Positions 25,175 through 33,461 of a stretch of DNA of 64,000 nucleotides are shown here, piece by piece (the first letter of the stretch is position 1; each line of letters starts with the position of its first letter). Location: NCBI GenBank assembly GCA_031082315.1, contig JAVHLC010000005.1, positions 62,001 to 126,000 of the forward strand, read 5' to 3'. The position numbers were made by a program, and so were the translations under genes. The notes under the pieces were generated by a model that saw nothing but the letters and a program-made list of their open reading frames with translations, was not told where the DNA came from and searched no databases. This DNA is from Thermodesulfobacteriota bacterium. Its GTDB lineage: Bacteria > Desulfobacterota > QYQD01.

Positions 25175-26074
25175 ATGCGTATAACTATGAATAATATCTA
25201 TGGTTCGATAATCAACAATCTGGATAAATTAGCCGATGATATGCATACATTAAATGAGACCATCTCCTCCGGCAGGAAATATACTACGCCTTCCGATGAT
25301 CCGGTGAGTTTGATCGGCGCCCTGGAAATACGGTCTATAATTGATGAAACAAAACAGTACGAGCGTAACGTCACCTATGGCATATTATGGACAGACAGTG
25401 CAGAGATTGCCTTGAGACAAACGGATGAGATCATATCCCGGGCCCGGGAGATAGCCGTTCAGATGGCTAATGCTACGCAGAACGAGGCTACACGAGCTTC
25501 AGCGGCAATAGAAGTCGGGCATCTGATTGAACAGATGGTGGCCCTGGGAAATTCCCAGGTAGCCGGGGAGTATATCTTTAGCGGACAGAAGACAAATATA
25601 GCTCCCTTTACCTATGATTCGGTAGCGGGTACGGTTACCTACAATGGCGACGAGAACGACATAAACATCCGGGTAGGCCGCAACAACAGCGCGACCATCA
25701 ATAAAAACGGCAAAGACGCCTTTATGGACGATGATGAAACATCCAACCTTTTTACCTATCTTATTGACTTAAAGGAGGCTCTGGAGGGCAACGACGGGAG
25801 CGGGATTCAGGACAGTCTCGGCAGCTTAAGCGATGCCGCTGATTATATCAATGAGAAGGTAGCCGATTTTGGAGCGAAATATAATAAATTGGATATGAAA
25901 AAATATATATACGCCGAGTTGGAATTAAGCAACACGGAAAGATTGTCCGATATAGAAGATACAGATTTAGCAGAGGCCATATTGAATCTGCAGACCAAGG
26001 AGGTTGCCTATCAGGCGGCCCTGACTGCGGCCTCAAAGGTTATGCAACTCAGTCTTGTCGACTTTTTACGATAA
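25175..26074 (+). CDS. flgL: Flagellar hook-associated protein 3 FlgL
   Basis: 299 residues. Flagellin-like ends: MNNIYGSIINNLDKLADDMH with SSGRKYTTPSDDPV, and the C-terminal LQTKEVAYQAALTAASKVMQ helix with LSLVDFLR. Second junction protein between FlgK and flagellin. Follows flgK by 12 nt with AGGAG in the gap. Confidence 0.94.
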   Translation: MRITMNNIYGSIINNLDKLADDMHTLNETISSGRKYTTPSDDPVSLIGALEIRSIIDETKQYERNVTYGILWTDSAEIALRQTDEIISRAREIAVQMANATQNEATRASAAIEVGHLIEQMVALGNSQVAGEYIFSGQKTNIAPFTYDSVAGTVTYNGDENDINIRVGRNNSATINKNGKDAFMDDDETSNLFTYLIDLKEALEGNDGSGIQDSLGSLSDAADYINEKVADFGAKYNKLDMKKYIYAELELSNTERLSDIEDTDLAEAILNLQTKEVAYQAALTAASKVMQLSLVDFLR

Positions 26075-26102
26075 CGGGTGATTTTCTCACCATGGAGGGT
26101 GA

Positions 26103-26357
26103 ATGCTGGTCTTAACGAGGAAAAAAGGCGAAAGCATTATTATTGGCGATGATATTCGTGTCTATGTAGTGGATGTAAAGGGGAAACAGGTCAGATTAGG
26201 AATAGAAGCCCCTCCCAATGCGCCGGTACACCGTGAGGAAGTCTATAGAATTATTCAACTTGAGAATCAGTATGCGGCGCGGGAAGCGCCACTTGATCTG
26301 ACTCAGGCTTCAGATGTCTGGAAAGAAGAAAAAGAAGGCGGTAAGAATGAAAACTGA
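26103..26357 (+). CDS. csrA: Carbon storage regulator CsrA
   Basis: 84 residues. [39 protein letters not shown] are the RNA-binding core; the tail is longer than the 61-residue E. coli protein. Represses translation of flagellin and other mRNAs and is antagonised by FliW, encoded next with an 11-nt overlap. GGAGGG precedes the ATG. Confidence 0.96.
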   Translation: MLVLTRKKGESIIIGDDIRVYVVDVKGKQVRLGIEAPPNAPVHREEVYRIIQLENQYAAREAPLDLTQASDVWKEEKEGGKNEN

Positions 26358-26832
26358 GACTAACTTGAAATTAAAATCGGTTGACGAAGAGCAAAAGATA
26401 AAACTTAAGACCACAAGATTCGGTGAACTTGAAGTACCCGGGGGAAATGTCATACATATGCCCGGCGGAGTCCTGGGTTTTCCAGGCTGTAAGGATTACA
26501 TCCTGATACCACACAAGGAGAATTCACCTTTCTTATGGTATCAGTCGTTAGACGACCCTGCCCTGGCCTTTGTAGTTATTAACCCCCTTATATTAAAGCC
26601 GGATTATGATGTCCCGATAAGCCCCGCACTTATGGAGGGCCTCGGTGCGGAAAAAGTCGAAGAACTGGAATTGCTGGCTATCGTGACCATACCTAAAGAC
26701 CGGCCTCAAGAAATGACCGTCAATCTGCTGGGGCCGATCGTTATCAATTCTGCCAGGAGACTGGCCAAACAGATTGTATTGGACCCGGAACGTTACAGCA
26801 CCAAGACTCCGATCCTGCCGCAGAAGAAATAA
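26347..26832 (+). CDS. fliW: Flagellar assembly factor FliW
   Basis: 161 residues from ATG 26347 (GGCGGTAAGA upstream); the frame's earlier ATG lies inside csr[49 protein letters not shown] are classic FliW. Binds CsrA until displaced by flagellin, linking filament assembly to translation. Confidence 0.95.
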   Translation: MKTETNLKLKSVDEEQKIKLKTTRFGELEVPGGNVIHMPGGVLGFPGCKDYILIPHKENSPFLWYQSLDDPALAFVVINPLILKPDYDVPISPALMEGLGAEKVEELELLAIVTIPKDRPQEMTVNLLGPIVINSARRLAKQIVLDPERYSTKTPILPQKK

Positions 26833-26840
26833 GATTTTTT

Positions 26841-27012
26841 GTAACAATTTAGCGTCTTGAAAATGCATGATGAAAAATGCAAAGAAACACATCAAATCTG
26901 GAAATCAGGAACTCAGGGAAGCGCAACCTCAAATAAAGAGGGTCTATCTTTTCCTGATTTTCTGAGTTCCAGATTAATAGCCTTTTTTGAATGTAGGACG
27001 GTTTAAAACACC
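26841..27012. repeat. 172-bp inverted-copy repeat, right copy (family G)
   Basis: Reverse-orientation copy of 17102-17274, including the GTAACAATTTAG and CAAGAC flank on the left and the TAGGACGGTTTAAAACACCT flank on the right. Confidence 0.8.
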
Positions 27013-27043
27013 TAAATTTTATAATGCTGGATGATACAAAATT

Positions 27044-27071
27044 AAAAGCCGGAGAAAAATCTCCGGCTTTT
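27044..27071. terminator. Bidirectional Rho-independent terminator
   Basis: AAAAGCCGGAG-AAAAAT-CTCCGGCTTTT: an 11-bp perfect stem with A/T runs on both sides, between the converging fliW and flgM transcripts. Confidence 0.85.
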
Positions 27072-27093
27072 AACGGGGAGGAGGAGGGGCTAC

Positions 27094-27408
27094 CTATGCA
27101 AGGTCCTGGATCAGGTTTGAGATCATCTTGTTGGCAATTTCCCGGGCATCGACCCTGTACTGGCCGCTTTCGATCTTTGATTTCAGCTCTTGTACCTTTT
27201 CGGCACGAACATCCGGGGTATTTTTCAGCACTTCTTGTACTTTTTGGATATCCCGTGATGCCGCGGAGAGTTCCACTTTATCTGTAGCCTGGGACTGTTC
27301 AGCGGCAGGTTGCTTTTCTCTTTCAACCTGCCTGGTTTCCTGCGCAGCCTGGTTATTTTGTACGTATTGAGCTACATTTTCTTTGGCGTTAATGTCTGTT
27401 ATCTTCAT
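27094..27408 (-). CDS. flgM: Anti-sigma-28 factor FlgM
   Basis: 104 residues, unstructured glutamine-rich N-terminal half, C-terminal sigma-binding region DKVELSAASRDIQKVQEVLK and SKIESGQYRVDAREIANKMI. Holds FliA inactive until exported through the completed hook. Transcribed from the sigma-28 promoter at 27868 together with the upstream gene, giving feedback. Confidence 0.92.
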   Translation of the reverse strand: MKITDINAKENVAQYVQNNQAAQETRQVEREKQPAAEQSQATDKVELSAASRDIQKVQEVLKNTPDVRAEKVQELKSKIESGQYRVDAREIANKMISNLIQDLA

Positions 27409-27421
27409 CTCAGGTTCTCCC

Positions 27422-27844
27422 TCAAGCCATGTTTTCTTGCACTACCAGTTCAGTAAGTTCGAAAAGCCTTTTTTGCAGGTATTCGGAATCTTCAAAACTG
27501 AGGCATTTTACTACTTCTCGGTCTTTCTCGTCAATTACTTTAAAAATAATATTTGATCCGGTCTCCTCTTTCTGGATATCCAGCGGCCGGCCGTATTCCT
27601 GGCTCAACTTGTTCAGGATTTCACGTTCAAAACCACTCCAATTCTGCTTATGGGTAAGCTTGTCAATCACTTCAGACGCTATGTCTTTAATGACCTGCCG
27701 TTTTTTGGCTTCTGCAGATATAGAGATACGGTCTAACTGTTCCTGTTCCTCAGTTCGCTGGACCTTGTTCAGATTGTGGGTACGACTAATTTGCTGGCCG
27801 TAGGCCCTTATTACATTTTGAATATGGTAGTTGGTTATAGTCAT
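27422..27844 (-). CDS. DVU0524-like FlgM-associated protein
   Basis: 140 residues from ATG 27844 (AGGTGAGC upstream). MTITNYHIQNVIRAYGQQIS and ISAEAKKRQVIKDIASEVID match the small proteins regularly encoded upstream of flgM in deltaproteobacteria (DVU0524 family). Mostly helical and charged; the ISISAEAKKR stretch resembles FlgM's sigma-binding entry. Likely a flagellar regulator, function unproven. Confidence 0.7.
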   Translation of the reverse strand: MTITNYHIQNVIRAYGQQISRTHNLNKVQRTEEQEQLDRISISAEAKKRQVIKDIASEVIDKLTHKQNWSGFEREILNKLSQEYGRPLDIQKEETGSNIIFKVIDEKDREVVKCLSFEDSEYLQKRLFELTELVVQENMA

Positions 27845-27867
27845 GTATAGCTCACCTTTCAATCCTC

Positions 27868-27894
27868 TTATCGGCAGTTCCTTTAATAACTTTA
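27868..27894 (-). promoter_or_regulatory. Consensus sigma-28 (FliA) promoter of the flgM operon
   Basis: Minus strand TAAA, exactly 15 nt, GCCGATAA: full match to the FliA consensus. Predicted start near 27860, leaving a 16-nt leader with the AGGTGAG ribosome binding site of the flgM-operon's first gene. Confidence 0.88.
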
Positions 27895-27911
27895 AAAGGA
27901 TCTCAGGACAG

Positions 27912-27940
27912 TTGCCATTTCTTTGATCTTGTGATATAAG
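27912..27940 (+). promoter_or_regulatory. Sigma-70 promoter of the 86-residue gene
   Basis: TTGCCA, 17 nt, TATAAG; start near 27947, only about 12 nt before the ATG at 27959. Divergent from the sigma-28 promoter. Confidence 0.6.
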
Positions 27941-27958
27941 TTATAAATAGGATTGAAG

Positions 27959-28219
27959 ATGGCTGATAATCAATCGCTACCCATTTCACTACGTTCTTAT
28001 GTGGGGGCGCCGGTCCTGCCGGTGAATTTAAATCCCTCCCCAAGGGGATATATCCCACCTGCCGCTAATTCAGAGAATAAAAGCACGCCTGCTCCTGGCG
28101 TTGATTTTAATCGCAGGAATTATTCCCTGGTTTCGGCCTACTTTATTAAGGCCTATCAACGACAGGTTGAATTGGCCGAACAAGGATCACAAGTAGACAA
28201 AGTCAACCTCTTTGTCTGA
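27959..28219 (+). CDS. Hypothetical 86-residue protein
   Basis: Not recognised. Proline- and serine-rich first half (SPRGYIPPAANSENKS), then SLVSAYFIKAYQRQVELAEQ and VDKVNLFV. ATG 27959 has AGGATTG upstream and a matching promoter. It stands divergent from the flgM operon, and the C-terminal helix with YxxxK/Q spacing looks like a short protein-interaction peptide; a flagellar-regulatory role is possible only by position. Confidence 0.5.
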   Translation: MADNQSLPISLRSYVGAPVLPVNLNPSPRGYIPPAANSENKSTPAPGVDFNRRNYSLVSAYFIKAYQRQVELAEQGSQVDKVNLFV

Positions 28220-28294
28220 ATAGCCTTCTTTCTTACTGTCCCTGACCGGGTCCGCTTGTTTTTTTCGCCTAATTTGTGTATATAACTCCTCGCA

Positions 28295-28720
28295 GTGAAA
28301 GAGCTACGCGATGACCGATACTGTTTTGCCTGTGGACCGGAAAATCCTATTGGCCTTAAGATAGTCGTTGACTACACGGGAGGCGGAGCGGCAAGCACAC
28401 TCACCTTGCAAAGAGTGCATGAAGGCTGGGCGAATGTTATACATGGGGGGATAATCTCAACCATCCTTGACGAAATTATGGCCCACGCCGTATACTACTA
28501 TATCGGGCCCGGAGTAACCACAAGCCTTAAGGTGGACTTCAAATCTCCCCTCGCCCCGGGTGAAACCATTATAGCCAGAGGTTGGATAAAGGAAAAAAGG
28601 AGCCGGGCGGCTATAGCGTCGGCGGAGATAACTACTGAAAAAGACCGGCGCCTCATAGCCAGCGGCGAGAGTTATTTTATCCTGCTTTCGCGCAAAAATA
28701 AGGAGAAGGGTTATGCTTGA
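28295..28720 (+). CDS. PaaI/4HBT-family hotdog thioesterase
   Basis: 141 residues, GTG start. CFACGPENPIGLKI, NVIHGGIISTILDEIMAHAV (acid in the hotdog helix), TTSLKVDFKSPLAPGETI and the GESYFILLS end are typical of hotdog thioesterases of the PaaI group. Likely hydrolyses acyl-CoA; substrate unknown. Its end overlaps sufC by 8 nt, so it is translated with the Suf genes. Confidence 0.8.
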   Translation: MKELRDDRYCFACGPENPIGLKIVVDYTGGGAASTLTLQRVHEGWANVIHGGIISTILDEIMAHAVYYYIGPGVTTSLKVDFKSPLAPGETIIARGWIKEKRSRAAIASAEITTEKDRRLIASGESYFILLSRKNKEKGYA

Positions 28721-29435
28721 ATTAAAGGATTTATGGGTTGAGGTCGAAGGCCGGCCAATCCTTAAGGGTGTAAACCTCAAAATTGAGCAGGGAGAAACCC
28801 ACATCTTATTCGGTAAGAATGGTTCCGGTAAGACGACGCTCCTTTTGACTCTTATGGGTTTTTCCCGCTACAAGATTATAAACGGCGCTATAATTTTCAA
28901 GGGGCAGGACGTCACCGCCTTTTCCCCCCATGAACGGGCCAGTCTGGGCATAGGCATCTCTTTCCAGAGGCCGCCTACCTTACATGGGGTGCGTCTGCGG
29001 GATATGTTGACTATTTGTGGCAACGGCAGCGGCCGGGGCGAGGTATTGGCTACACAATACAATTTTGCCGATTTCCTGGACCGCGAGGTGAACCTGGGTT
29101 TTTCCGGCGGAGAGATCAAAAAGAGCGAGCTGCTGCAACTCCTGACGCAGGATCCGGATCTCGTCCTCTTAGACGAGCCGGAGTCCGGTGTGGATGTCGA
29201 AAACTTAAATGTCATCGGCCAGATGATCAAGGAACTCCTACAGAAAAAGCTCAAGCGACACCGGCAGAAATCCGGCCTTATTATCTCTCATACTGGTTTT
29301 ATTCTGAATTACCTGGAGGCAGACAAGGGGCATATACTCCTTGACGGCAAGATTCATTGTCAGGGCAACCCCAGGGAGATGTTTGAAGAAATACAAAAAT
29401 GTGGTTATGAGGAATGCGCAAGATGCAGAAGATAG
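28713..29435 (+). CDS. sufC: SufC-like ABC ATPase of Fe-S assembly
   Basis: 240 residues. Walker A GKNGSGKTT, Q-loop FQRPPTL, signature LGFSGGEIKK, Walker B LVLLDEPESGVD, switch ISHTG: the SufC pattern (FSGGE, no membrane partner). Energises the Fe-S scaffold SufB, whose gene overlaps by 22 nt. The two-gene SufC-SufB layout is the minimal (SMS-like) form; no sufS or sufU is beside it. Confidence 0.92.
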   Translation: MLELKDLWVEVEGRPILKGVNLKIEQGETHILFGKNGSGKTTLLLTLMGFSRYKIINGAIIFKGQDVTAFSPHERASLGIGISFQRPPTLHGVRLRDMLTICGNGSGRGEVLATQYNFADFLDREVNLGFSGGEIKKSELLQLLTQDPDLVLLDEPESGVDVENLNVIGQMIKELLQKKLKRHRQKSGLIISHTGFILNYLEADKGHILLDGKIHCQGNPREMFEEIQKCGYEECARCRR

Positions 29436-30625
29436 AAGAGAAGGCAAAAAAGGCCCTGAAGAAAAAAGCCGCTTACGGGGAAGACATAGAACTGGAAAAA
29501 TTTGTCAGGCAGGCCGAGCCTGTTTCTTATGCTGATCTTGACCCGGAAGAGCAAAAAAGACTGCATCAGACCGGTCTCGACTTGAGTAACCAAGGACATT
29601 CAGGCGCGTTTTTTCAATCAGATTGTTCTGTTGTCCACTGTCAGTCAACTTATAAGGGACTGGAGGTGTTGCCTATTAAAGAGGCCATCCAGGACCCTGA
29701 AAAAATCAAAGATTACTGCTGGCAGGCCGTAAGTGTCGATACAGACAAATATACGGCAGCCTCGGAACTTGACCTGGACAACGGGTACTTTATCCGCGCC
29801 CTTCCCGGAGAAAAGGTCATTTATCCGGTGCAGGCCTGTCTCTATATCCGCAAAGAAAAATTCGCCCAGCATCTGCACAACATCATCATAGCCGAAGAAG
29901 GCTCCGAACTGCACATCATCACCGGCTGCGCTACCTCTCCTCATCTGGTCTCCGGCCTGCATATCGGCGTATCTGAATTTTACATCAAAAAAGGGGCCAA
30001 GCTCACTTTCACCATGATCCATAACTGGGGCGAGGACGTCTATGTACGCCCCCGCTCCGGCGTCATCGTCGAAGAAGACGGCGTCTTTATTTCTAATTAC
30101 ATCTCGCTCGGGCCGGTCAGGTCCCTGCAGACCTATCCCTCGGCCACTCTGGCCGGCCGGGGGGCTCTAGCCCGTTTTAATTCCATACTGGTAGCGCCGC
30201 CGGGCAGCGAACTCGATATCGGGGCCAAAGTCACGTTAAAGGCGCCCGAAGCAAGGGCCGAGATTATCTCGCGGGCTATATCCACTGGCGGAAAAATTAT
30301 TGCGCGTGGCCTTCTGGTGGGTGAAGTGCCCGGCATAAAGGCGCATCTGGAATGCAAGGGACTGATACTATCTGAAAAAGGGATCATCCGGGCCATACCT
30401 GAACTGGAGGGTCAGGCCTCCGGCGTCGATATGTCGCACGAAGCGGCAGTAGGAAAGATCGCTCAGGAAGAGATTGAGTATCTCATGGCCAGAGGACTAA
30501 GCGAAGAAGAGGCTACTTCCACTATTGTCCGGGGATTCCTGAACGTCCAGATAGACGGGTTACCCGCGGAATTGCAGGCTGAGATAGAGGCCGCTGTTAA
30601 AGAAAGCGAAAAGGCTTTGATCTGA
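29414..30625 (+). CDS. sufB: SufB/SufD-family Fe-S cluster scaffold
   Basis: 403 residues. Right-handed β-helix region with SELHIITGCATSP and LHIGVSEFYIKKGAKLTF, and the C-terminal MSHEAAVGKIAQEEIEYLMARGLSEEEA core. Shorter than E. coli SufB (495), as in the minimal system. A second ATG at 29423 is possible. Ends at a hairpin shared with the convergent gene. Confidence 0.92.
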   Translation: MRKMQKIEEKAKKALKKKAAYGEDIELEKFVRQAEPVSYADLDPEEQKRLHQTGLDLSNQGHSGAFFQSDCSVVHCQSTYKGLEVLPIKEAIQDPEKIKDYCWQAVSVDTDKYTAASELDLDNGYFIRALPGEKVIYPVQACLYIRKEKFAQHLHNIIIAEEGSELHIITGCATSPHLVSGLHIGVSEFYIKKGAKLTFTMIHNWGEDVYVRPRSGVIVEEDGVFISNYISLGPVRSLQTYPSATLAGRGALARFNSILVAPPGSELDIGAKVTLKAPEARAEIISRAISTGGKIIARGLLVGEVPGIKAHLECKGLILSEKGIIRAIPELEGQASGVDMSHEAAVGKIAQEEIEYLMARGLSEEEATSTIVRGFLNVQIDGLPAELQAEIEAAVKESEKALI

Positions 30626-30643
30626 ACCGCCTCCGGCGGTTCA
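30623..30643. terminator. Hairpin between convergent sufB and FKBP genes
   Basis: TGAACCGCC-TCC-GGCGGTTCA, 9-bp perfect stem including the sufB stop codon; no U-tract beyond TTT, so termination strength is uncertain. Confidence 0.5.
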
Positions 30644-30654
30644 TTTCAGGTACT

Positions 30655-30966
30655 TCAACCGCCGCTACAACTTTTTGCAGTGCGCACGGCGATATCCTCC
30701 GGAGTGGCAGGACGTACTTCCTCTACTGAAATGCGGGCGTAAATCGGATGGTTGGCGCCCAGATACTGGCCTTTAGGGATTACGATTTCAAAGCTCTCTC
30801 CCTCTTTAGTCCCTAACAGCTTCTCTTCTATGGCCGGGATAATGCGGTCATATCCGATCAGTAACTTGGCCCGGTAAACGTTAAGTTTATCCTCCGGGTC
30901 CGCATTTTCCTCAAAGCGCACCGTATATTTTATAACTACATGGGTATTCGGTCCTACTGTTAGCAT
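30655..30966 (-). CDS. FKBP-type peptidyl-prolyl isomerase, SlyD-like
   Basis: 103 residues. HVVIKYTVRFEE start, YDRIIPAIEEKLLGTKEGE (the FKBP LIPGLEKALxGxxxGD motif) and VEEVRPATPEDI near the end. It appears to be an FKBP core with little or no insert-in-flap domain. Cytosolic folding helper. The tail KSCSGG carries one Cys. Confidence 0.7.
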   Translation of the reverse strand: MLTVGPNTHVVIKYTVRFEENADPEDKLNVYRAKLLIGYDRIIPAIEEKLLGTKEGESFEIVIPKGQYLGANHPIYARISVEEVRPATPEDIAVRTAKSCSGG

Positions 30967-31003
30967 TATTGCTCCTTAAAAAAACCGTAATTACTCAGGT
31001 TGT

Positions 31004-31098
31004 CAGGTTCACGGTTCACGGTTGGCTACTTCGCGCTTCTCATATCAATCTTCAGTGCTCTCTAATCTTGAACCATGAACCTTGGAACCTTGAACCTG
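31004..31098. repeat. Inverted repeat of AGGTTCACGGTT / AACCTTGAACCT units
   Basis: Left arm CAGGTTCACGGTTCACGG, right arm AACCATGAACC-TTGGAACC-TTGAACCTG. Lies just after the selW-like stop codon on the minus strand and could act as its terminator. Confidence 0.5.
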
Positions 31099-31103
31099 GA
31101 TAG

Positions 31104-31340
31104 TTACTTTTTACCACGCAGAATCTCGCCGATTTTGTTTACTACCTCATCCGGTCCAGGAAAAACCCCCTGCGCCTTTCTCGAAAATAGAATCTCGCCG
31201 TCAACCCGTACATCAAAGACGCCCCCATCGCCCTTTATGAGGACAGGTTCTGTATTAAATGCCTCTTTGATCTTATCCGCCAGCCTGACGGCCCTGGGGA
31301 GAAAATTTCATCTGCCGCAGTATTCGATCACAATTTCCAT
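31104..31340 (-). CDS. SelW-like (Rdx family) selenoprotein with in-frame UGA
   Basis: 78 codons read ATG to TAA with one TGA at codon 11 (31308-31310). The product begins MEIVIEYCGR-U-NFLPRAVRLA and continues with KGDGGVFDVRVDGEILFSRK and GVFPGPDEVVNKIGEILRG, a full Rdx/SelW thioredoxin-like domain whose CxxU redox motif is C8-G-R-U11. A SECIS-like hairpin follows the TGA, and AGAGGA precedes the ATG. A conventional gene finder would miss it or call only the part after the TGA. Confidence 0.85.
31280..31297 (-). promoter_or_regulatory. Bacterial SECIS-like hairpin
   Basis: In the mRNA CCAG-GG-CC-GUCA-GG-CUGG: outer 4-bp and inner 2-bp stems, a GG bulge and an apical loop opening with GU, 18 nt after the UGA. 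This fits the bacterial SECIS geometry (loop G about 16-37 nt after UGA). Confidence 0.6.
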
Positions 31341-31455
31341 ATATTGTCCTCTTGTGTATAAGCCATTATAAAAAAAACCGGGTCTTATGCAAGTAAAATC
31401 TGATAGATTTTACATCCAGGCGAAGAGCTCTTTCCCTAAATACATCCCGGCCGGG

Positions 31456-33081
31456 TCACATTCTAGACCGCTTAACAAATTTTTCGGCCAAAACCCGCCA
31501 TTCCTTTAATCTCAAGGCATAAAGTAAAAAGAAATATGAAAACCCGGCAAAGGCTATAGTAATCGAAAGGGAGAAAAACTCTGCATGGAGGCCATGTCCC
31601 CAGATGCCTTCAAGCCACCCGTGTACATAATATACGATCAGGCCCATAGCCGCCGAGGCCATAAGCACCTTGGCCAGAGACTTAAAAAGATAGCCCAGGT
31701 CATAGCCTTCTACCTTTCGATACAGGATAAGGCTTAGAAATACAAAGTTCAAGATCATGGTGATTGATGTGGAGAAGGCGATGGCCTTGTGCTGAAAGCT
31801 GTCTATAGTCATAGTAATCACCAGGATATTGACCACTACGGCCATAAAACTCGCTATAACCGGGTACTTTGTATCGTCCAGGGCGTAAAAGACCGGGACA
31901 ATGATCTTTACTGCGGCATAGGCAAAAAGACCGATAGCGTAAAAAGATAATGCCTCCGCCGTGTGCAGGGTATCATAACCGGTGAAACGCCCGTGCTCGA
32001 AGATTAACTTTATTATCGGCTTGGCGAGTATTACCAGCCCGCAGGATGCCGGTATGGTCAGGGCAAAGGCCATGACCAGAGCAGAAAGATAAGCGCCTTT
32101 AAGCTGAGTTAAGTCTTTATTGGAGGCATGGCGCGAAACCACCGGCAGCGTGGCAATGGAAATAGCCACTCCAAAGACTCCAATCGGAAACTGCATCAGG
32201 CGGAAGGCGTAATTAAGCCAGGAGACACTCCCTTGCTCACAACTGGCCGCAAAGTAGGTATTTATAAAGATATTAAGCTGGGTGGCGGAAAGTCCGATAA
32301 TAGCCGGGATCATCAGCTTAATTACCCGGCGCAGGCCTTCGTCCCGAAAAGAAAGCAGGGGGCTCAGGTGAAAACCCACCTTATGGAGGGACGGCAGCTG
32401 TATGGCGAGCTGCAGGAAGCCTCCTATAAGTGTGCCTACGGCCATGCCCACGATAGCAGGCTGACCGAAACGAGGAAAAACAAAGGCCAGGATAACGCCG
32501 CTGACAATGGATCCCAGGTTAAAAAAGGCAGAGGACATGGCCGGGATAAAAAAATACCCCTTGGTGTTAAGCATGCCCATCACCGCCGCAGCAAGCGAGA
32601 CCAGAATAAAGAACGGGAACATAATGACGGTCATGTCCCTGGTCAGGGCAATTTTCCCCGGTATCCTGGAAAAATCAGGGGCCATCAGCATTATGATGTC
32701 CCCGGCAAAAAATATACCGATTAAGGTCAAGGCGCCTACGATAATAAAAAGGGAGGTCAGGACGTTGTTGGCCAGCCTCCAGGTCTCCTTAGGGCCTTTT
32801 TTCTGGTCATAGTCGGTAAAGACGGTGACAAAGGCCGAGCTTAATGCGCCTTCGGCAAAGAGATCGCGCAGAAGGTTGGGGATGCGGAAGGCCACGACAT
32901 AGGCATCGATGAAATAACCGGCCCCGAAAAGGCCCGCCAGGACCTGTTCCCGTATAAGGCCCAGGATGCGGCTGGCAAAGACCGCCACGCTGACCGATCC
33001 GGCCGAACGGGCTATCTGGGCCGTATCCGTCTCTTTTGATCTCGGATTTCGGATTTCGAATGTTGACTTTTCCTTTGACAT
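31456..33081 (-). CDS. murJ: Lipid II flippase MurJ (MviN)
   Basis: 541 residues, 14 hydrophobic helices. SRILGLIREQVLAGLFGAG, DAYVVAFRIPNLLRDLFAEGALSSAFVTVF and INTYFAAS are MurJ signatures. Flips lipid-linked murein precursor across the inner membrane. The first about 20 residues (STFEIRNPRSKETD) come from a CGAAATCCGAAATC-type repeat and are atypical for the family; no alternative ATG exists before IARSAGS. Confidence 0.94.
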   Translation of the reverse strand: MSKEKSTFEIRNPRSKETDTAQIARSAGSVSVAVFASRILGLIREQVLAGLFGAGYFIDAYVVAFRIPNLLRDLFAEGALSSAFVTVFTDYDQKKGPKETWRLANNVLTSLFIIVGALTLIGIFFAGDIIMLMAPDFSRIPGKIALTRDMTVIMFPFFILVSLAAAVMGMLNTKGYFFIPAMSSAFFNLGSIVSGVILAFVFPRFGQPAIVGMAVGTLIGGFLQLAIQLPSLHKVGFHLSPLLSFRDEGLRRVIKLMIPAIIGLSATQLNIFINTYFAASCEQGSVSWLNYAFRLMQFPIGVFGVAISIATLPVVSRHASNKDLTQLKGAYLSALVMAFALTIPASCGLVILAKPIIKLIFEHGRFTGYDTLHTAEALSFYAIGLFAYAAVKIIVPVFYALDDTKYPVIASFMAVVVNILVITMTIDSFQHKAIAFSTSITMILNFVFLSLILYRKVEGYDLGYLFKSLAKVLMASAAMGLIVYYVHGWLEGIWGHGLHAEFFSLSITIAFAGFSYFFLLYALRLKEWRVLAEKFVKRSRM

Positions 33082-33397
33082 AGACCTTTAACGTACCCTT
33101 ATTTCTTTGGGTCTTCGCGTAAGCGAGTGGGTAATTTTTTACTCTTCTCTATTCCCCTCTTTGGAAAAGATGGGTTAGGGGAGATTTTATAAATCATAAC
33201 TGTTTCAGGCTGTTATTATACGAAAGCATAGTTACTACCAGGCGTTTTCAAATCCCCCCTCGCCCCCCTTTACTAAAGGGGGGATAATAAGAAGCACGCC
33301 TTATCTTAAGAGAAAATTACCCACACTCTTTCACTTTGAGCCATTCTACGGGAGTAATGGCCGTCAATCAAGTAAAAATGAAGGGCCTAAAGTTTTC
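33082..33397. other. Gene-free interval with a family E repeat
   Basis: Divergent murJ/recJ gap. Contains CCCCCCTCGCCCCCCTTTAC followed by TAAAGGGGGG (33247-33291), a partial family E palindrome, and a few GGGG/CCCC-rich pieces near 33160. No gene seen. Confidence 0.5.
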
Positions 33398-33425
33398 TTG
33401 ACTCAGGGTCAGGCTTTGTTATAGT
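33398..33425 (+). promoter_or_regulatory. Sigma-70 promoter of recJ
   Basis: TTGACT, 16 nt, TATAGT; start near 33432, about 30 nt before the recJ TTG. Confidence 0.65.
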
Positions 33426-33461
33426 GCTGGAGTCAAAAAACAGGGCATTCCGGGGGATGTT

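Noticed and set aside
31104-31307. Treating the selW-like gene as a pseudogene with a nonsense mutation
   Set aside because: The TGA sits exactly at the redox residue of the motif, the rest of the domain is intact and a suitable hairpin follows.
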